The notes under the pieces were generated by a model. It worked only from the letters and a program-made list of their open reading frames with translations. It searched no databases and was not told where the DNA came from. Below are positions 51,451-59,505 of a stretch of 64,000 nt of DNA, piece after piece. The stretch covers positions 1 through 64,000 of the forward strand of contig CAZXFI010000004.1 in NCBI GenBank assembly GCA_964640225.1. Direction: 5' to 3'. The stretch's first letter is position 1. Each line of letters begins with the position of its first letter. Source of the stretch: JAGLWW01 sp964640225. Its GTDB lineage: Archaea; Aenigmatarchaeota; Aenigmatarchaeia; PWEA01; JAGHBM01. The translations under genes were made by a program, and so were the position numbers.

Positions 51451-53394
51451 TTATATAAAAAGAGGTATAAAAACAATGGCTATTATTGACATGAGCTTCA
51501 AGAGAATGTCCAAAGACGGACCGCACGTATCCTTGAACGGGTCTCCCACCGTGTCCCCTATTATGGTCGCCTTGTGAACCTCGGAGCCCTCGCCGCCAAG
51601 GTTCCCCTGTTCCACGTATTTCTTGGCGTTGTCCCATGCCCCTCCCGAATTTGCCATGGTTATTGCAAGAATCAGGGCAGTGGCAATAGTGCCGGCGAGC
51701 ATGCCTCCCAGGGCTTCCACTCCCATGAGAATTCCCACTGCAAGAGGGGCGCCTATCGTAAGAATTCCCGGCAAAATCATTTCCTGGATTGCAGCATCGC
51801 AGCTTATTTTTATGCAGCTCTCGTAATCGGGCGTCTTTTTCCCCTCCAGAACTCTCCTGTCCCTGAACTGGCGCCTTGCCTCCTGGACTATTTTTGACGC
51901 AGTTTTCCCGACAGACCTCATCGCCATTGAGGAAAAAAGAAAAGGCAGAAGCGCTCCTATAAAAAGAGCGGCTATGACGTGGGGGGAAACCAGGCTTATG
52001 ACGCTAAGCCCCGTGGCGTAAATATAGGAGGAAAAGAGCGCCAGCGAGGCAAGCGCGGCCGAGCCTATGGCAAACCCCTTCCCAATCGCGGCAGTGGTGT
52101 TTCCCACGGCGTCAAGAGTCTCGCATCTTTTCCTGGCTACCTTGCCCAGCCCGCTCATCTTCGCGATTCCCTCGGCGTTGTCAACGGTGGGACCGTAGGA
52201 ATCTATGGAAAGCGTTGTGCCCAGCGGGGCGAACATGCCCACCGCCGCCAACCCTATCCCGTATATCCCTGCCAGCCCGTAACTTAGGATCATAACAGCT
52301 CCTATGGAAATCACGGGAACTATGCTGCTCTCCATCCCGGTTGCCAGACCCGAAATTATGTTTATCGCGGCCCCCGATTTACTCTCCTTCGCTATGTTCA
52401 TTGTGGGCGGCCTTTTTATTGACGTATAGTACTCGCTTGATTTGCCTATAACCAAGCCCAATACAAGGCCAAGAGCTATGCAGTAAAAATACTGCACGTC
52501 CACGCCGAGATACGACATAACCAGGTAGGATGATATTCCTGCCAGGGCAGTTGAAGCGTAAACGCACCTGTCCAGAGCGTTTTCCACGTCTTCCCTGAGC
52601 CTGAAGTTTATGAAAAAGTAGGCTATTATTGAGGAAATTATTCCCAGACCGGATACAAGCATGGGCAAAACAATAAAATCGGCGAAACCCACAACAGAAA
52701 CCCCTATGACCATTGTAGCTATTATGGCATCAACATAGCTCTCAAAAAGGTCCGAGCCCATCCCCGCCACGTCGCCGACGTTGTCCCCCACCTGGTCCGC
52801 TATGACAGCCGGGTTTCTAGGGTCATCCTCCGGTATGCTCTTTTCCAGCTTGCCCACTGTGTCCGCGGCTATGTCCGCAGCCTTCGTGTAAATTCCCCCG
52901 CCGAGCCTTGCAAAAAGGGCCACCAGGGAGGCCCCGCACGCGTAGCCGAAAATAATGCTTGGATCCCCGAAAACCATGTAAAGTACGGCTATGCCTATGA
53001 GCCCCAGACTTACGGTTGTCATGCCCATAACAGAGCCGGAAGAAAAGGCTATCTTGAGCGCCCTGCCCAGGCCTTTTTTTGCGGCATGGGCGGTTTTTGC
53101 GTTGGAGGTGGTGGACATAATCATCCCCATCGTTCCCGCAAGCGCCGAGAAAAAAGCTCCCAGCAACAAAGAAAAAGAAAGCCTTATGTCTATGTAGGCC
53201 AGCGCAACGGCAAATATAAAAACGAAAATGCTCAGCGACTTGTACTCCTCTTTGAGAAAAGTTTTCGCTCCCTGCTGTATGTAAGCGGAAAGCCTTGCCA
53301 TTTCCTTGCTGCCCCTTTCTTCTTTTTCCAGCTTAATGAAAATAAAGTAGACAAAAACCAGTCCCGTGAAACCGAAAGCCAGTATCTCAAGCAT
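51451..53394 (-). CDS. hppA: Membrane-bound ion-pumping pyrophosphatase
   Basis: 647 residues with about 16 membrane helices. The catalytic loop has DDPRNPAVIADQVGDNVGDV and SDLFESYVDAIIATM. GNTTAAIGKGFAIGSAAL carries alanine at the position that is lysine in potassium-independent enzymes, so K+ dependence is expected. It couples PPi hydrolysis to H+ or Na+ pumping; which ion cannot be told. It follows porB after eight bases and precedes acsA, whose product is PPi. Confidence 0.95.
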   Translation of the reverse strand: MLEILAFGFTGLVFVYFIFIKLEKEERGSKEMARLSAYIQQGAKTFLKEEYKSLSIFVFIFAVALAYIDIRLSFSLLLGAFFSALAGTMGMIMSTTSNAKTAHAAKKGLGRALKIAFSSGSVMGMTTVSLGLIGIAVLYMVFGDPSIIFGYACGASLVALFARLGGGIYTKAADIAADTVGKLEKSIPEDDPRNPAVIADQVGDNVGDVAGMGSDLFESYVDAIIATMVIGVSVVGFADFIVLPMLVSGLGIISSIIAYFFINFRLREDVENALDRCVYASTALAGISSYLVMSYLGVDVQYFYCIALGLVLGLVIGKSSEYYTSIKRPPTMNIAKESKSGAAINIISGLATGMESSIVPVISIGAVMILSYGLAGIYGIGLAAVGMFAPLGTTLSIDSYGPTVDNAEGIAKMSGLGKVARKRCETLDAVGNTTAAIGKGFAIGSAALASLALFSSYIYATGLSVISLVSPHVIAALFIGALLPFLFSSMAMRSVGKTASKIVQEARRQFRDRRVLEGKKTPDYESCIKISCDAAIQEMILPGILTIGAPLAVGILMGVEALGGMLAGTIATALILAITMANSGGAWDNAKKYVEQGNLGGEGSEVHKATIIGDTVGDPFKDTCGPSLDILLKLMSIIAIVFIPLFI

Positions 53395-53402
53395 TAAAAC
53401 AC

Positions 53403-54275
53403 CTAGAACCCGTAAAAATCCCCCTCAAGCAATTCTTCCCACCTGTGCCTCACGATTTTCTGGATGGTCTTTGTCTGTTTTTCATTGAGATGCCTGTATC
53501 TTTTCTGTCTTGTGAAGTAATCCCGGACCGGCCTAAGTTTTTTGGGCTTGCTTGTTACTCTCAGCTTGCCTCTTTCTATTTCATAGAGAGGCCACAAGCC
53601 CGTCTGCACTGCAAGCCTGCCTATCTCTATTCCCTCGTCCGGATTGAACCCCCATCCAGTAGGGCAGGGGCAGAGCAGGTCTATGAACTTTGGACCCGAT
53701 ATGTGCGCGGCCTTTTTCAGCTTCTCCGCGTAGTCCTCGGGATAGGAAACGCACGCGGTGGCCACGTAAGGTATGCCGTGGGCCGCCATTATCCTTTCCA
53801 TGGGCTTCCTTTGGAAAAGGTTTCCCATGGGGTTCTCCTTCCCGCAGGGGGTTGTAGTTGTCCTTGCACCGAGGGGAGTAGCCCCGGACTGCTGTATCCC
53901 AGTGTTCATGAAAGCCTGGTTGTTGTAGCAAACGTACATGAAATCATCCCCCCTGTCACAGGCCCCGGAAAGCGACTGTAAGCCTATGTCATAGGTGGCC
54001 CCGTCTCCCGCGTACACCAGTATGTTCACGTGCTCCCCTTTCTGCCTGTAGGCGGCATGTATTCCCGTGGCCACTGCGGCAGCATTCTCTATTGCCACGT
54101 GAATAAAGGGGACTCTCATTGGAGAATAAGGATAAACAGAAAGCAGAGTCAGACATCCCGATGCGTTTATCACTATGGTCCTTTTTCCCAGAGTTTTCAG
54201 GGCCATTTTCAGCCCTAAGGATGACATGCAGCCTGCGCAAAGGGGGGAACCCCCTGTAAACAATTCCTTGGGCAT
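53403..54275 (-). CDS. porB: Pyruvate:ferredoxin oxidoreductase, beta subunit
   Basis: 290 residues. The thiamine diphosphate motif is GDGATYDIGLQSLSGACDRGDDFMYVCYNN, with cysteines CAGC near the start and a further Cys (CPCPTGWGFN) that can bind a [4Fe-4S] cluster. The MNTGIQQSGATPLGARTTTTP segment is typical of pyruvate enzymes. It is located about 35 kb from gamma, delta and alpha. The ATG has a TATA-like box at leaderless spacing and no Shine-Dalgarno. Confidence 0.93.
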   Translation of the reverse strand: MPKELFTGGSPLCAGCMSSLGLKMALKTLGKRTIVINASGCLTLLSVYPYSPMRVPFIHVAIENAAAVATGIHAAYRQKGEHVNILVYAGDGATYDIGLQSLSGACDRGDDFMYVCYNNQAFMNTGIQQSGATPLGARTTTTPCGKENPMGNLFQRKPMERIMAAHGIPYVATACVSYPEDYAEKLKKAAHISGPKFIDLLCPCPTGWGFNPDEGIEIGRLAVQTGLWPLYEIERGKLRVTSKPKKLRPVRDYFTRQKRYRHLNEKQTKTIQKIVRHRWEELLEGDFYGF

Positions 54276-54300
54276 AATAATAATTAATTCGGCGTATTTA

Positions 54301-54331
54301 AAAAATAAAAAAAGTTGCCCCGTTTGGGGCA
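54301..54331 (-). terminator. Intrinsic-type terminator after the acidic-tail gene
   Basis: On the minus strand TGCCCC-AAAC-GGGGCA (54316-54331) is followed by ACTTTTTTT. The arms are perfect and the T-run lies directly behind, so it should end the transcript of the 54356-54694 gene before porB. Confidence 0.65.
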
Positions 54332-54355
54332 GGTTAGTTAATAAAAGGTTTCTTC

Positions 54356-54694
54356 TCAGTCTTCTTCTTCATCTGTTTCTTCTGCTTCTTCCTGAGTCTC
54401 TTCTTCAACTTCTTCATCCGTTTCTTCCACTTCTTCAGGCTCTTCTTTTTTTGCTGTCTCTCCTGTGTTCAGATTCTGAAGCGCCTCTATTATTTCGTTC
54501 AGCACATCGGAATCGTTCGGCAGTGCGAAGTTTTTCTTGTATCTCTTTTCTCCTTCCTGTGTGAAGAAACCCCTAGAAAGAGAAATGAATTCGTTTTCTC
54601 CTTCCTCAGTCACGGCTTTCTTCTTTCCTATTTCAATGAAGTTGTTGTTCCCGAATTTTACTTCGGTTGATTCAATTGTCTCAAATTCTACCAT
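54356..54694 (-). CDS. Small protein with long acidic tail
   Basis: 112 residues. The first 75 or so form a compact domain (MVEFETIESTEVKFGNNNFIEI...FISLSRGFFTQEGEKRYKKNF...NEIIEALQNL); the last 35 are nearly all Glu, Asp and Thr. A CGGAGGT ribosome-binding site precedes the ATG and a terminator follows the stop. I do not know the family; the acidic tail may bind basic proteins or mimic nucleic acid. The Lys-rich gene lies close by on the same strand. Confidence 0.65.
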   Translation of the reverse strand: MVEFETIESTEVKFGNNNFIEIGKKKAVTEEGENEFISLSRGFFTQEGEKRYKKNFALPNDSDVLNEIIEALQNLNTGETAKKEEPEEVEETDEEVEEETQEEAEETDEEED

Positions 54695-54780
54695 TTTCTT
54701 TACCTCCGTTCTTATTTTCGTAATTTAGATTACTGGGTTAAGTATTTAAAAGTTATTACAACGGCTCAATAGCTACCTTT

Positions 54781-54825
54781 CCGGTCATCCGTAAAGTCCC
54801 TTTGGGACGGTATTTTCATCGCCGC
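54781..54825 (-). ncRNA. Possible structured RNA with kink-turn-like internal loop
   Basis: An outer stem CGG/CCG, an asymmetric internal loop with CGATGA on one side and ATGA on the other, and an inner stem (CCG..CGG with GUCCC/GGGAC, loop AAA) can be drawn here. A GCGATGA box resembles a C box bound by L7Ae, but no good D box (CUGA) is found. TATA-like boxes exist on both sides, so the strand is uncertain. It occupies the gap between two small-protein genes. Confidence 0.3.
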
Positions 54826-54888
54826 TGCAAAACTAGTTGGAAAAACAAGGTTAAATAATTTATAAAAGAGAAAAAGGAGTTAAGAAGC

Positions 54889-55005
54889 TTATTTCTTTTT
54901 TTTCTTCTTTGTGACTTTTTTCTTTTTGGTTGCTTTCTTTTTAGTTGTCTTTTTCTTTGTTCCTTTCTTTTTAGTTGTCTTTTTCTTGGCTTTCTTCTTA
55001 ACCAT
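54889..55005 (-). CDS. 38-residue lysine-rich repeat protein
   Basis: The frame starts MVKKKAKKKTT and continues as repeats of KKK(A/G/T)T, with 27 or so lysines and no acidic residue. GAGGTGG stands seven bases before the ATG. The composition is like a histone H1 tail, Alba-associated tail or nucleoprotein, and it is probably a DNA- or RNA-binding peptide. It has about three repeats of a KKKTTKKK unit, which may have arisen by slippage. Not recognised as a named family. Confidence 0.6.
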   Translation of the reverse strand: MVKKKAKKKTTKKKGTKKKTTKKKATKKKKVTKKKKKK

Positions 55006-55060
55006 TATTTCCACCTCTATTTTCTATAAAAAGAAATGAACTTTTTTATTTATAAAATTA

Positions 55061-58000
55061 TCATTTGAGAAATTCAAGTTCATTTCTCAAATATTTTTTC
55101 GCTTTTTCAAATTCTTCCCTCACTTTTCTGCTCCCGTGGATTATTTCTTCCTTGTTTCCTTTCTTTTCTCTTACCAAAATATTTCCCCGGGGGGAGGTGA
55201 AGTTTATTTTTCTTTCTTCACCGGACTCTACCACAACTAAAACAAATTCTTCCGATGCTATTCTTTTTAAGTTTTTTCCGTTTTCTACCCAGTATTCCAC
55301 GTTTATTTGACTTGATTTTTTCGCTTCAATTTTTCCAGACGAGAAAAATCTTGAAATTGTTTCCTTGAAAGAATGCCAAACTTGCAGAACGCTCTCCTTG
55401 GTTTGAATCAAAAGATTTGGCTTTTGCATGACTTTGAATTTTAGCGCGCGAGGACCTGAATGTATCTCTTCTGACACCAAAACCAAATGAGCCTCGTAAT
55501 TCCCGGGTGATTTTGCTTTCCATGAAAAATTTATTTCGTTTTCTCCCGGAGCAAGCTCAACTCTCTTCCTTATCTCGTCGTTTTCGGTCCCGTAAATTCT
55601 CAATAAAACCTCTCCTTGTCTTTTTTCATTGCTGTATACGACGGCATGAAAACTTTGAGTTTTTCCTTCCGCCTGGCTTATCGTATAAAAATCATAAATT
55701 TCCAGCGGGGCCTTGTAAATAACTTTGAAAACAAAATCATTCACCAAAACTTCTTTCTTGCCTATATCATAAATCAGGGGGACGGAAAAAATTATTTCCT
55801 TTCTGCCGTCCAGATACTCCCTTTCGTTTTTCCACCAATAATCTTCGGGGTAAATCCCAGAAAAATTCTCTTGTGTGTAATATTCGTCCCTGTAAATCGG
55901 AAGAGATATATTTTCCAAAATCATTTTGTTGCTTTCAACTTCTATGTCTATCAACTCTGAGCCGGACGGAATTATCATGCTTTTCGTATACACAGGGACG
56001 ACTGGCCTGTTGGGCTCCAGTATAACTGAAGAGAAACCGTAAAAATCTTCTTCATATTCTGGTATTATTTCAACCCTGTCGTAGAAATAATCTCCCTCCT
56101 TTTGTGCGCTGAAGAATCCATGCGGCCGGAAACTTCCGCTCCCGAGTTCCGGATCCGATATAAGCACCTTTTCGTAAAATTCCTTTATTTTTGGCTTCGG
56201 TCCTTCCTCCCCCCTTGAATAAGATTTTATTATGAAATTTTTTGACTCCGCCAGCGCCTGGCCGAAACCCATTTCAATATTGCCCGCAAAATAATTTATG
56301 GTATCCCTTGAAGCCGTGTCATGAAGCAACCCCGTGTTTCCCACAAACCCCGGTGAATTTAAAGGCAAATCCAAGCCGTAGGAATAGGAATAGTCAAGAA
56401 ACATGAAACCGGTTTTTTCCAAGTCTCTGAGGTCAAGCTTTGGACCAGGGTAAGGGTCAATGTATATATCCCTGTCCTCTTCATAAAAAACTACCTCGTT
56501 GGTGTCACCCGGCCCAAGGAAAAATGTGATGCCCCTGTTTTCCAGAATTTCAACCGCCCTTTCTTTGCTTACCTCCTCCAAGTAGTGGGGAACACCGGGT
56601 ATTTCCCAGCCTATCCAGTCCCTTTCAAAAAGTATATACAAAAGCTTTTCGGAAAAAACCAGTTTAGAGTATACCCAAAAAAGCTTTTTGTCAATTTCCT
56701 TCAGTACCAGTTCCTTTATCTTTTCCATAAGCTCGTCTTCCATGCTGCCTCCTCCCCCGGAAAATCTTCTCTCAACAAGTCTTTCCGTTTCATAATTTTC
56801 TCTCAGCCCCAGGTTCGCTATAAATCCGTTCATCATTGAACCTCCCTGGGCGAACAAATCAAATCCTCCGGGATGGTTGTATTCCGCAATTATCCCCGCC
56901 TTCAGGCATTCTTTTTCTTCCATGAGTTTCGTGGCAAGAATACGCCAGCTCCCTTTCTCCACGTTTCCTTTTATCCTTCCCACTGCCACGTCCATAAAAA
57001 TATCCCCATTCAAATCGCCGTAATAGTTGTCCGTTTTCAGCCAAAGTTCGTCTCCGCTCGGCTCTTCCACAAAATCTTCCAGTCCCATGTCCCAGATAAC
57101 ATAGTAAGGCATATCTCCCTCTGTTCCTATAATGGCTATTTTGGGCATCACACCGAAAACGTAATCCTCTTCCAGTTCCCCGAATTTTTCCATTTTCTCC
57201 CTTAAAATTTCATTTATCTCAAAAAGACCGTTGTTTTCATTAAAAACATCACCCGAATCATGGGGGTCGTTGGATGAAGGATAGGTTATATCACCCAAGT
57301 CAAAAAGCACCGGCAAGCCTTTCCTGTAAACGCTTAATTGCGCGGCCAGAAGAGAATTTTCCCGGTTCTTGTTCGCGACAATAAAATAATTTGTTCCTCC
57401 TAGCTCATCTAAAAAAAGTTTTTCCAATTCTCCGATACCCATGTGGCTTAAATTCAAACAGTCTCCTCCGCACTCGTTTTCATTAAAAACAACAATTCTT
57501 CCCATTTCGTTTGCAAGTCTTGCTGCAAAAATACCCTGCCTCTTGTTTTCCGCGTAAATTTTTCTCTTCTCGCTCAAAAACATGGCCTGAAGCGAGTTTC
57601 TGTTGTTGACCTTGTAAAACTTCCCTTCAAAGTTAAAAACGTCTGTTTGGCCCATGAGGAACACTTCGTTGGATAAGTTTCCCATGTCCACGAAATCCCC
57701 TATCAAGACGGGGTTTCCCGTTGCGCTCGCGGCAATTATGTTTCTCCAGTCTTTGTCCGACACCAAAATACTGTCCACGGGTATTTTCAGGAGTTGAAAC
57801 TCTGTCCGGTTGCTTCCTTCAATTTTTTCTCCCTCCAGAACATATTCTATGCTTACACTAAGGTTAAACTTTCCCAACTGACCAGTGTCTTCGAAAAGAT
57901 CAGTGAAAAATACTTCATAACTTCCGTTGCCTTTTTCAACAACACGAAACCCCGGCGTTTTGTTTCCAACTTTAAATTCAAAGCTGCCCTCACCAAGTCC

Positions 58001-59467
58001 GTCTAGGGTTTCGTTACTACAGGACACGTTGATTTCCATTATTTGGTTTCTTTCTATGTAAAAATTAATATTTTTTTTAAAAATTATTTTTATTTTGTCT
58101 GTAACGGATTCTGCGTCTCCAACTTCCACATTAACAGAGCCCCTGTGAAGCATAACGCCGTCCTCCCCGACTATCCAACCATAAGAAGAATTCAGCATGT
58201 CTATCGGTCGTCCCCATCCGCCCCAGCACCCGCCCAAGTTTTTTTCTGTAACGCTGTCGGCCTCTGACCATCCTTTTCTGTATTTTATGATACTTCCTTT
58301 TTGGCCTGTAATCCAGCCGTCGTTGGAAAATATTTTTACGCCGAACAAATCCCGGCCCGTATTGATCTTATCATAAGCGTGCCAGGAACTGTTGTATATC
58401 ATAATAGCCCCGCCTTCTCCGACAGACCAACAGTGGCTTGAGTTAACACATTCTATAGCGCACAAGGCCTTGTTCCCTACAAGAGACGTGCATGAGCTGG
58501 CGTCCCAATCCGTCCCGTTCCAGTGTGCCACGCCGCATTTTTTTTCATCGCTCAAGAGACCCACGCCCCACGAGTCTTCGGGTGAGATTACCTCCACGCC
58601 ATATATATGGCACTGCAGGTTGGACTTGAATTTTTTCCAGTAAACCCCGTTCCACACCCACACGCTGTTCCACGAGCCACCCAAAATAGTAAAGTTATCG
58701 GAGCACGTGTCCGAGTCGTACATTATGTCCGCACCTGGTTTGGAATAAAACACAAAACTCTGTGAAGCTGGATTCCATCTAAAGATTTTATCCACAAATC
58801 CCGGCCCGTCGTGGTCTCCGAAGGCCCAGCCCCTTTCCGGTGAACTGAATGATACGGAGCTCAAAGCCGCGCCATTGCCTCCCTCCACGGGAATCTCATA
58901 CCAAGCCGAGCCGTTCCATTTCAGGGCGACCTGCCTTCCCGGAGGATCCTCTGTGTGATATCTTGGCCTGCCACCTACCGTATAAGCCTCTTTATCGCTA
59001 ACTATTTCTATATCCCTCAAGTCATGGGGAGTAACGTTGGGATACAGATTCCACCAGTGTTTTTCATATTCTCCGTAACCAGGATTTTGGCTGAGATTAT
59101 TTCCATAATAAACATAAAAAAGCCTCCAGGAAAGCCCGGTTATATTTGCTATAAACTCTATTTCACACCAGGCTGAATCGCCGCCGGAAATAATTTCATA
59201 CGGAACTTCCTCTTCTTCCGTGCAGTCGGAATTATCTTCCATGCACTGGGTGACCCTTATTTCTGTGCAGTTGGTAATGTTGCGAAAAAAAGACAGGTTC
59301 TGTTCTATCACGTAAAAGGTCCTGTTCATTCCGATCTTTTCTGTTAAATTCAGGGGCACCCTGTATTCCCATGAGTCATTCCACCATCCATTTGAAGCAA
59401 AAACATGTGGAGAAAGAAGTATAACTAGCAGAAATATGAAAAATAATAAACTTTTAATACTTATCAC
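55061..59467 (-). CDS. Giant secreted protein: DUF2341, beta-propeller and C25-like region
   Basis: 1468 residues with a signal peptide (1-24). Next comes a DUF2341-type domain (WWNDSWEYRVPLNLTE...LSWRLFYVYYGN, about 27-135), then a Ycf48-like propeller with repeated W-G/G-I--Y--S blades (about 150-440), an Ig-like stretch, and a region like gingipain (C25, caspase fold): YYGDLNGDIFMDVAVGRI near 812 and FVGNTGLLHDTASRD...MGFGQALAESKNF near 1045-1075. The expected catalytic GHG is GPGD (about 984) and the cysteine segment is FLDYSYSYG (about 1025), so the fold may be inactive. Sequons are frequent. The start is a GTG at 59467. Role unknown. Confidence 0.72.
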   Translation of the reverse strand: MISIKSLLFFIFLLVILLSPHVFASNGWWNDSWEYRVPLNLTEKIGMNRTFYVIEQNLSFFRNITNCTEIRVTQCMEDNSDCTEEEEVPYEIISGGDSAWCEIEFIANITGLSWRLFYVYYGNNLSQNPGYGEYEKHWWNLYPNVTPHDLRDIEIVSDKEAYTVGGRPRYHTEDPPGRQVALKWNGSAWYEIPVEGGNGAALSSVSFSSPERGWAFGDHDGPGFVDKIFRWNPASQSFVFYSKPGADIMYDSDTCSDNFTILGGSWNSVWVWNGVYWKKFKSNLQCHIYGVEVISPEDSWGVGLLSDEKKCGVAHWNGTDWDASSCTSLVGNKALCAIECVNSSHCWSVGEGGAIMIYNSSWHAYDKINTGRDLFGVKIFSNDGWITGQKGSIIKYRKGWSEADSVTEKNLGGCWGGWGRPIDMLNSSYGWIVGEDGVMLHRGSVNVEVGDAESVTDKIKIIFKKNINFYIERNQIMEINVSCSNETLDGLGEGSFEFKVGNKTPGFRVVEKGNGSYEVFFTDLFEDTGQLGKFNLSVSIEYVLEGEKIEGSNRTEFQLLKIPVDSILVSDKDWRNIIAASATGNPVLIGDFVDMGNLSNEVFLMGQTDVFNFEGKFYKVNNRNSLQAMFLSEKRKIYAENKRQGIFAARLANEMGRIVVFNENECGGDCLNLSHMGIGELEKLFLDELGGTNYFIVANKNRENSLLAAQLSVYRKGLPVLFDLGDITYPSSNDPHDSGDVFNENNGLFEINEILREKMEKFGELEEDYVFGVMPKIAIIGTEGDMPYYVIWDMGLEDFVEEPSGDELWLKTDNYYGDLNGDIFMDVAVGRIKGNVEKGSWRILATKLMEEKECLKAGIIAEYNHPGGFDLFAQGGSMMNGFIANLGLRENYETERLVERRFSGGGGSMEDELMEKIKELVLKEIDKKLFWVYSKLVFSEKLLYILFERDWIGWEIPGVPHYLEEVSKERAVEILENRGITFFLGPGDTNEVVFYEEDRDIYIDPYPGPKLDLRDLEKTGFMFLDYSYSYGLDLPLNSPGFVGNTGLLHDTASRDTINYFAGNIEMGFGQALAESKNFIIKSYSRGEEGPKPKIKEFYEKVLISDPELGSGSFRPHGFFSAQKEGDYFYDRVEIIPEYEEDFYGFSSVILEPNRPVVPVYTKSMIIPSGSELIDIEVESNKMILENISLPIYRDEYYTQENFSGIYPEDYWWKNEREYLDGRKEIIFSVPLIYDIGKKEVLVNDFVFKVIYKAPLEIYDFYTISQAEGKTQSFHAVVYSNEKRQGEVLLRIYGTENDEIRKRVELAPGENEINFSWKAKSPGNYEAHLVLVSEEIHSGPRALKFKVMQKPNLLIQTKESVLQVWHSFKETISRFFSSGKIEAKKSSQINVEYWVENGKNLKRIASEEFVLVVVESGEERKINFTSPRGNILVREKKGNKEEIIHGSRKVREEFEKAKKYLRNELEFLK

Positions 59468-59505
59468 CCAAACTTAATAAAAAGGTTCATAATCTTTTCG
59501 GTGGT

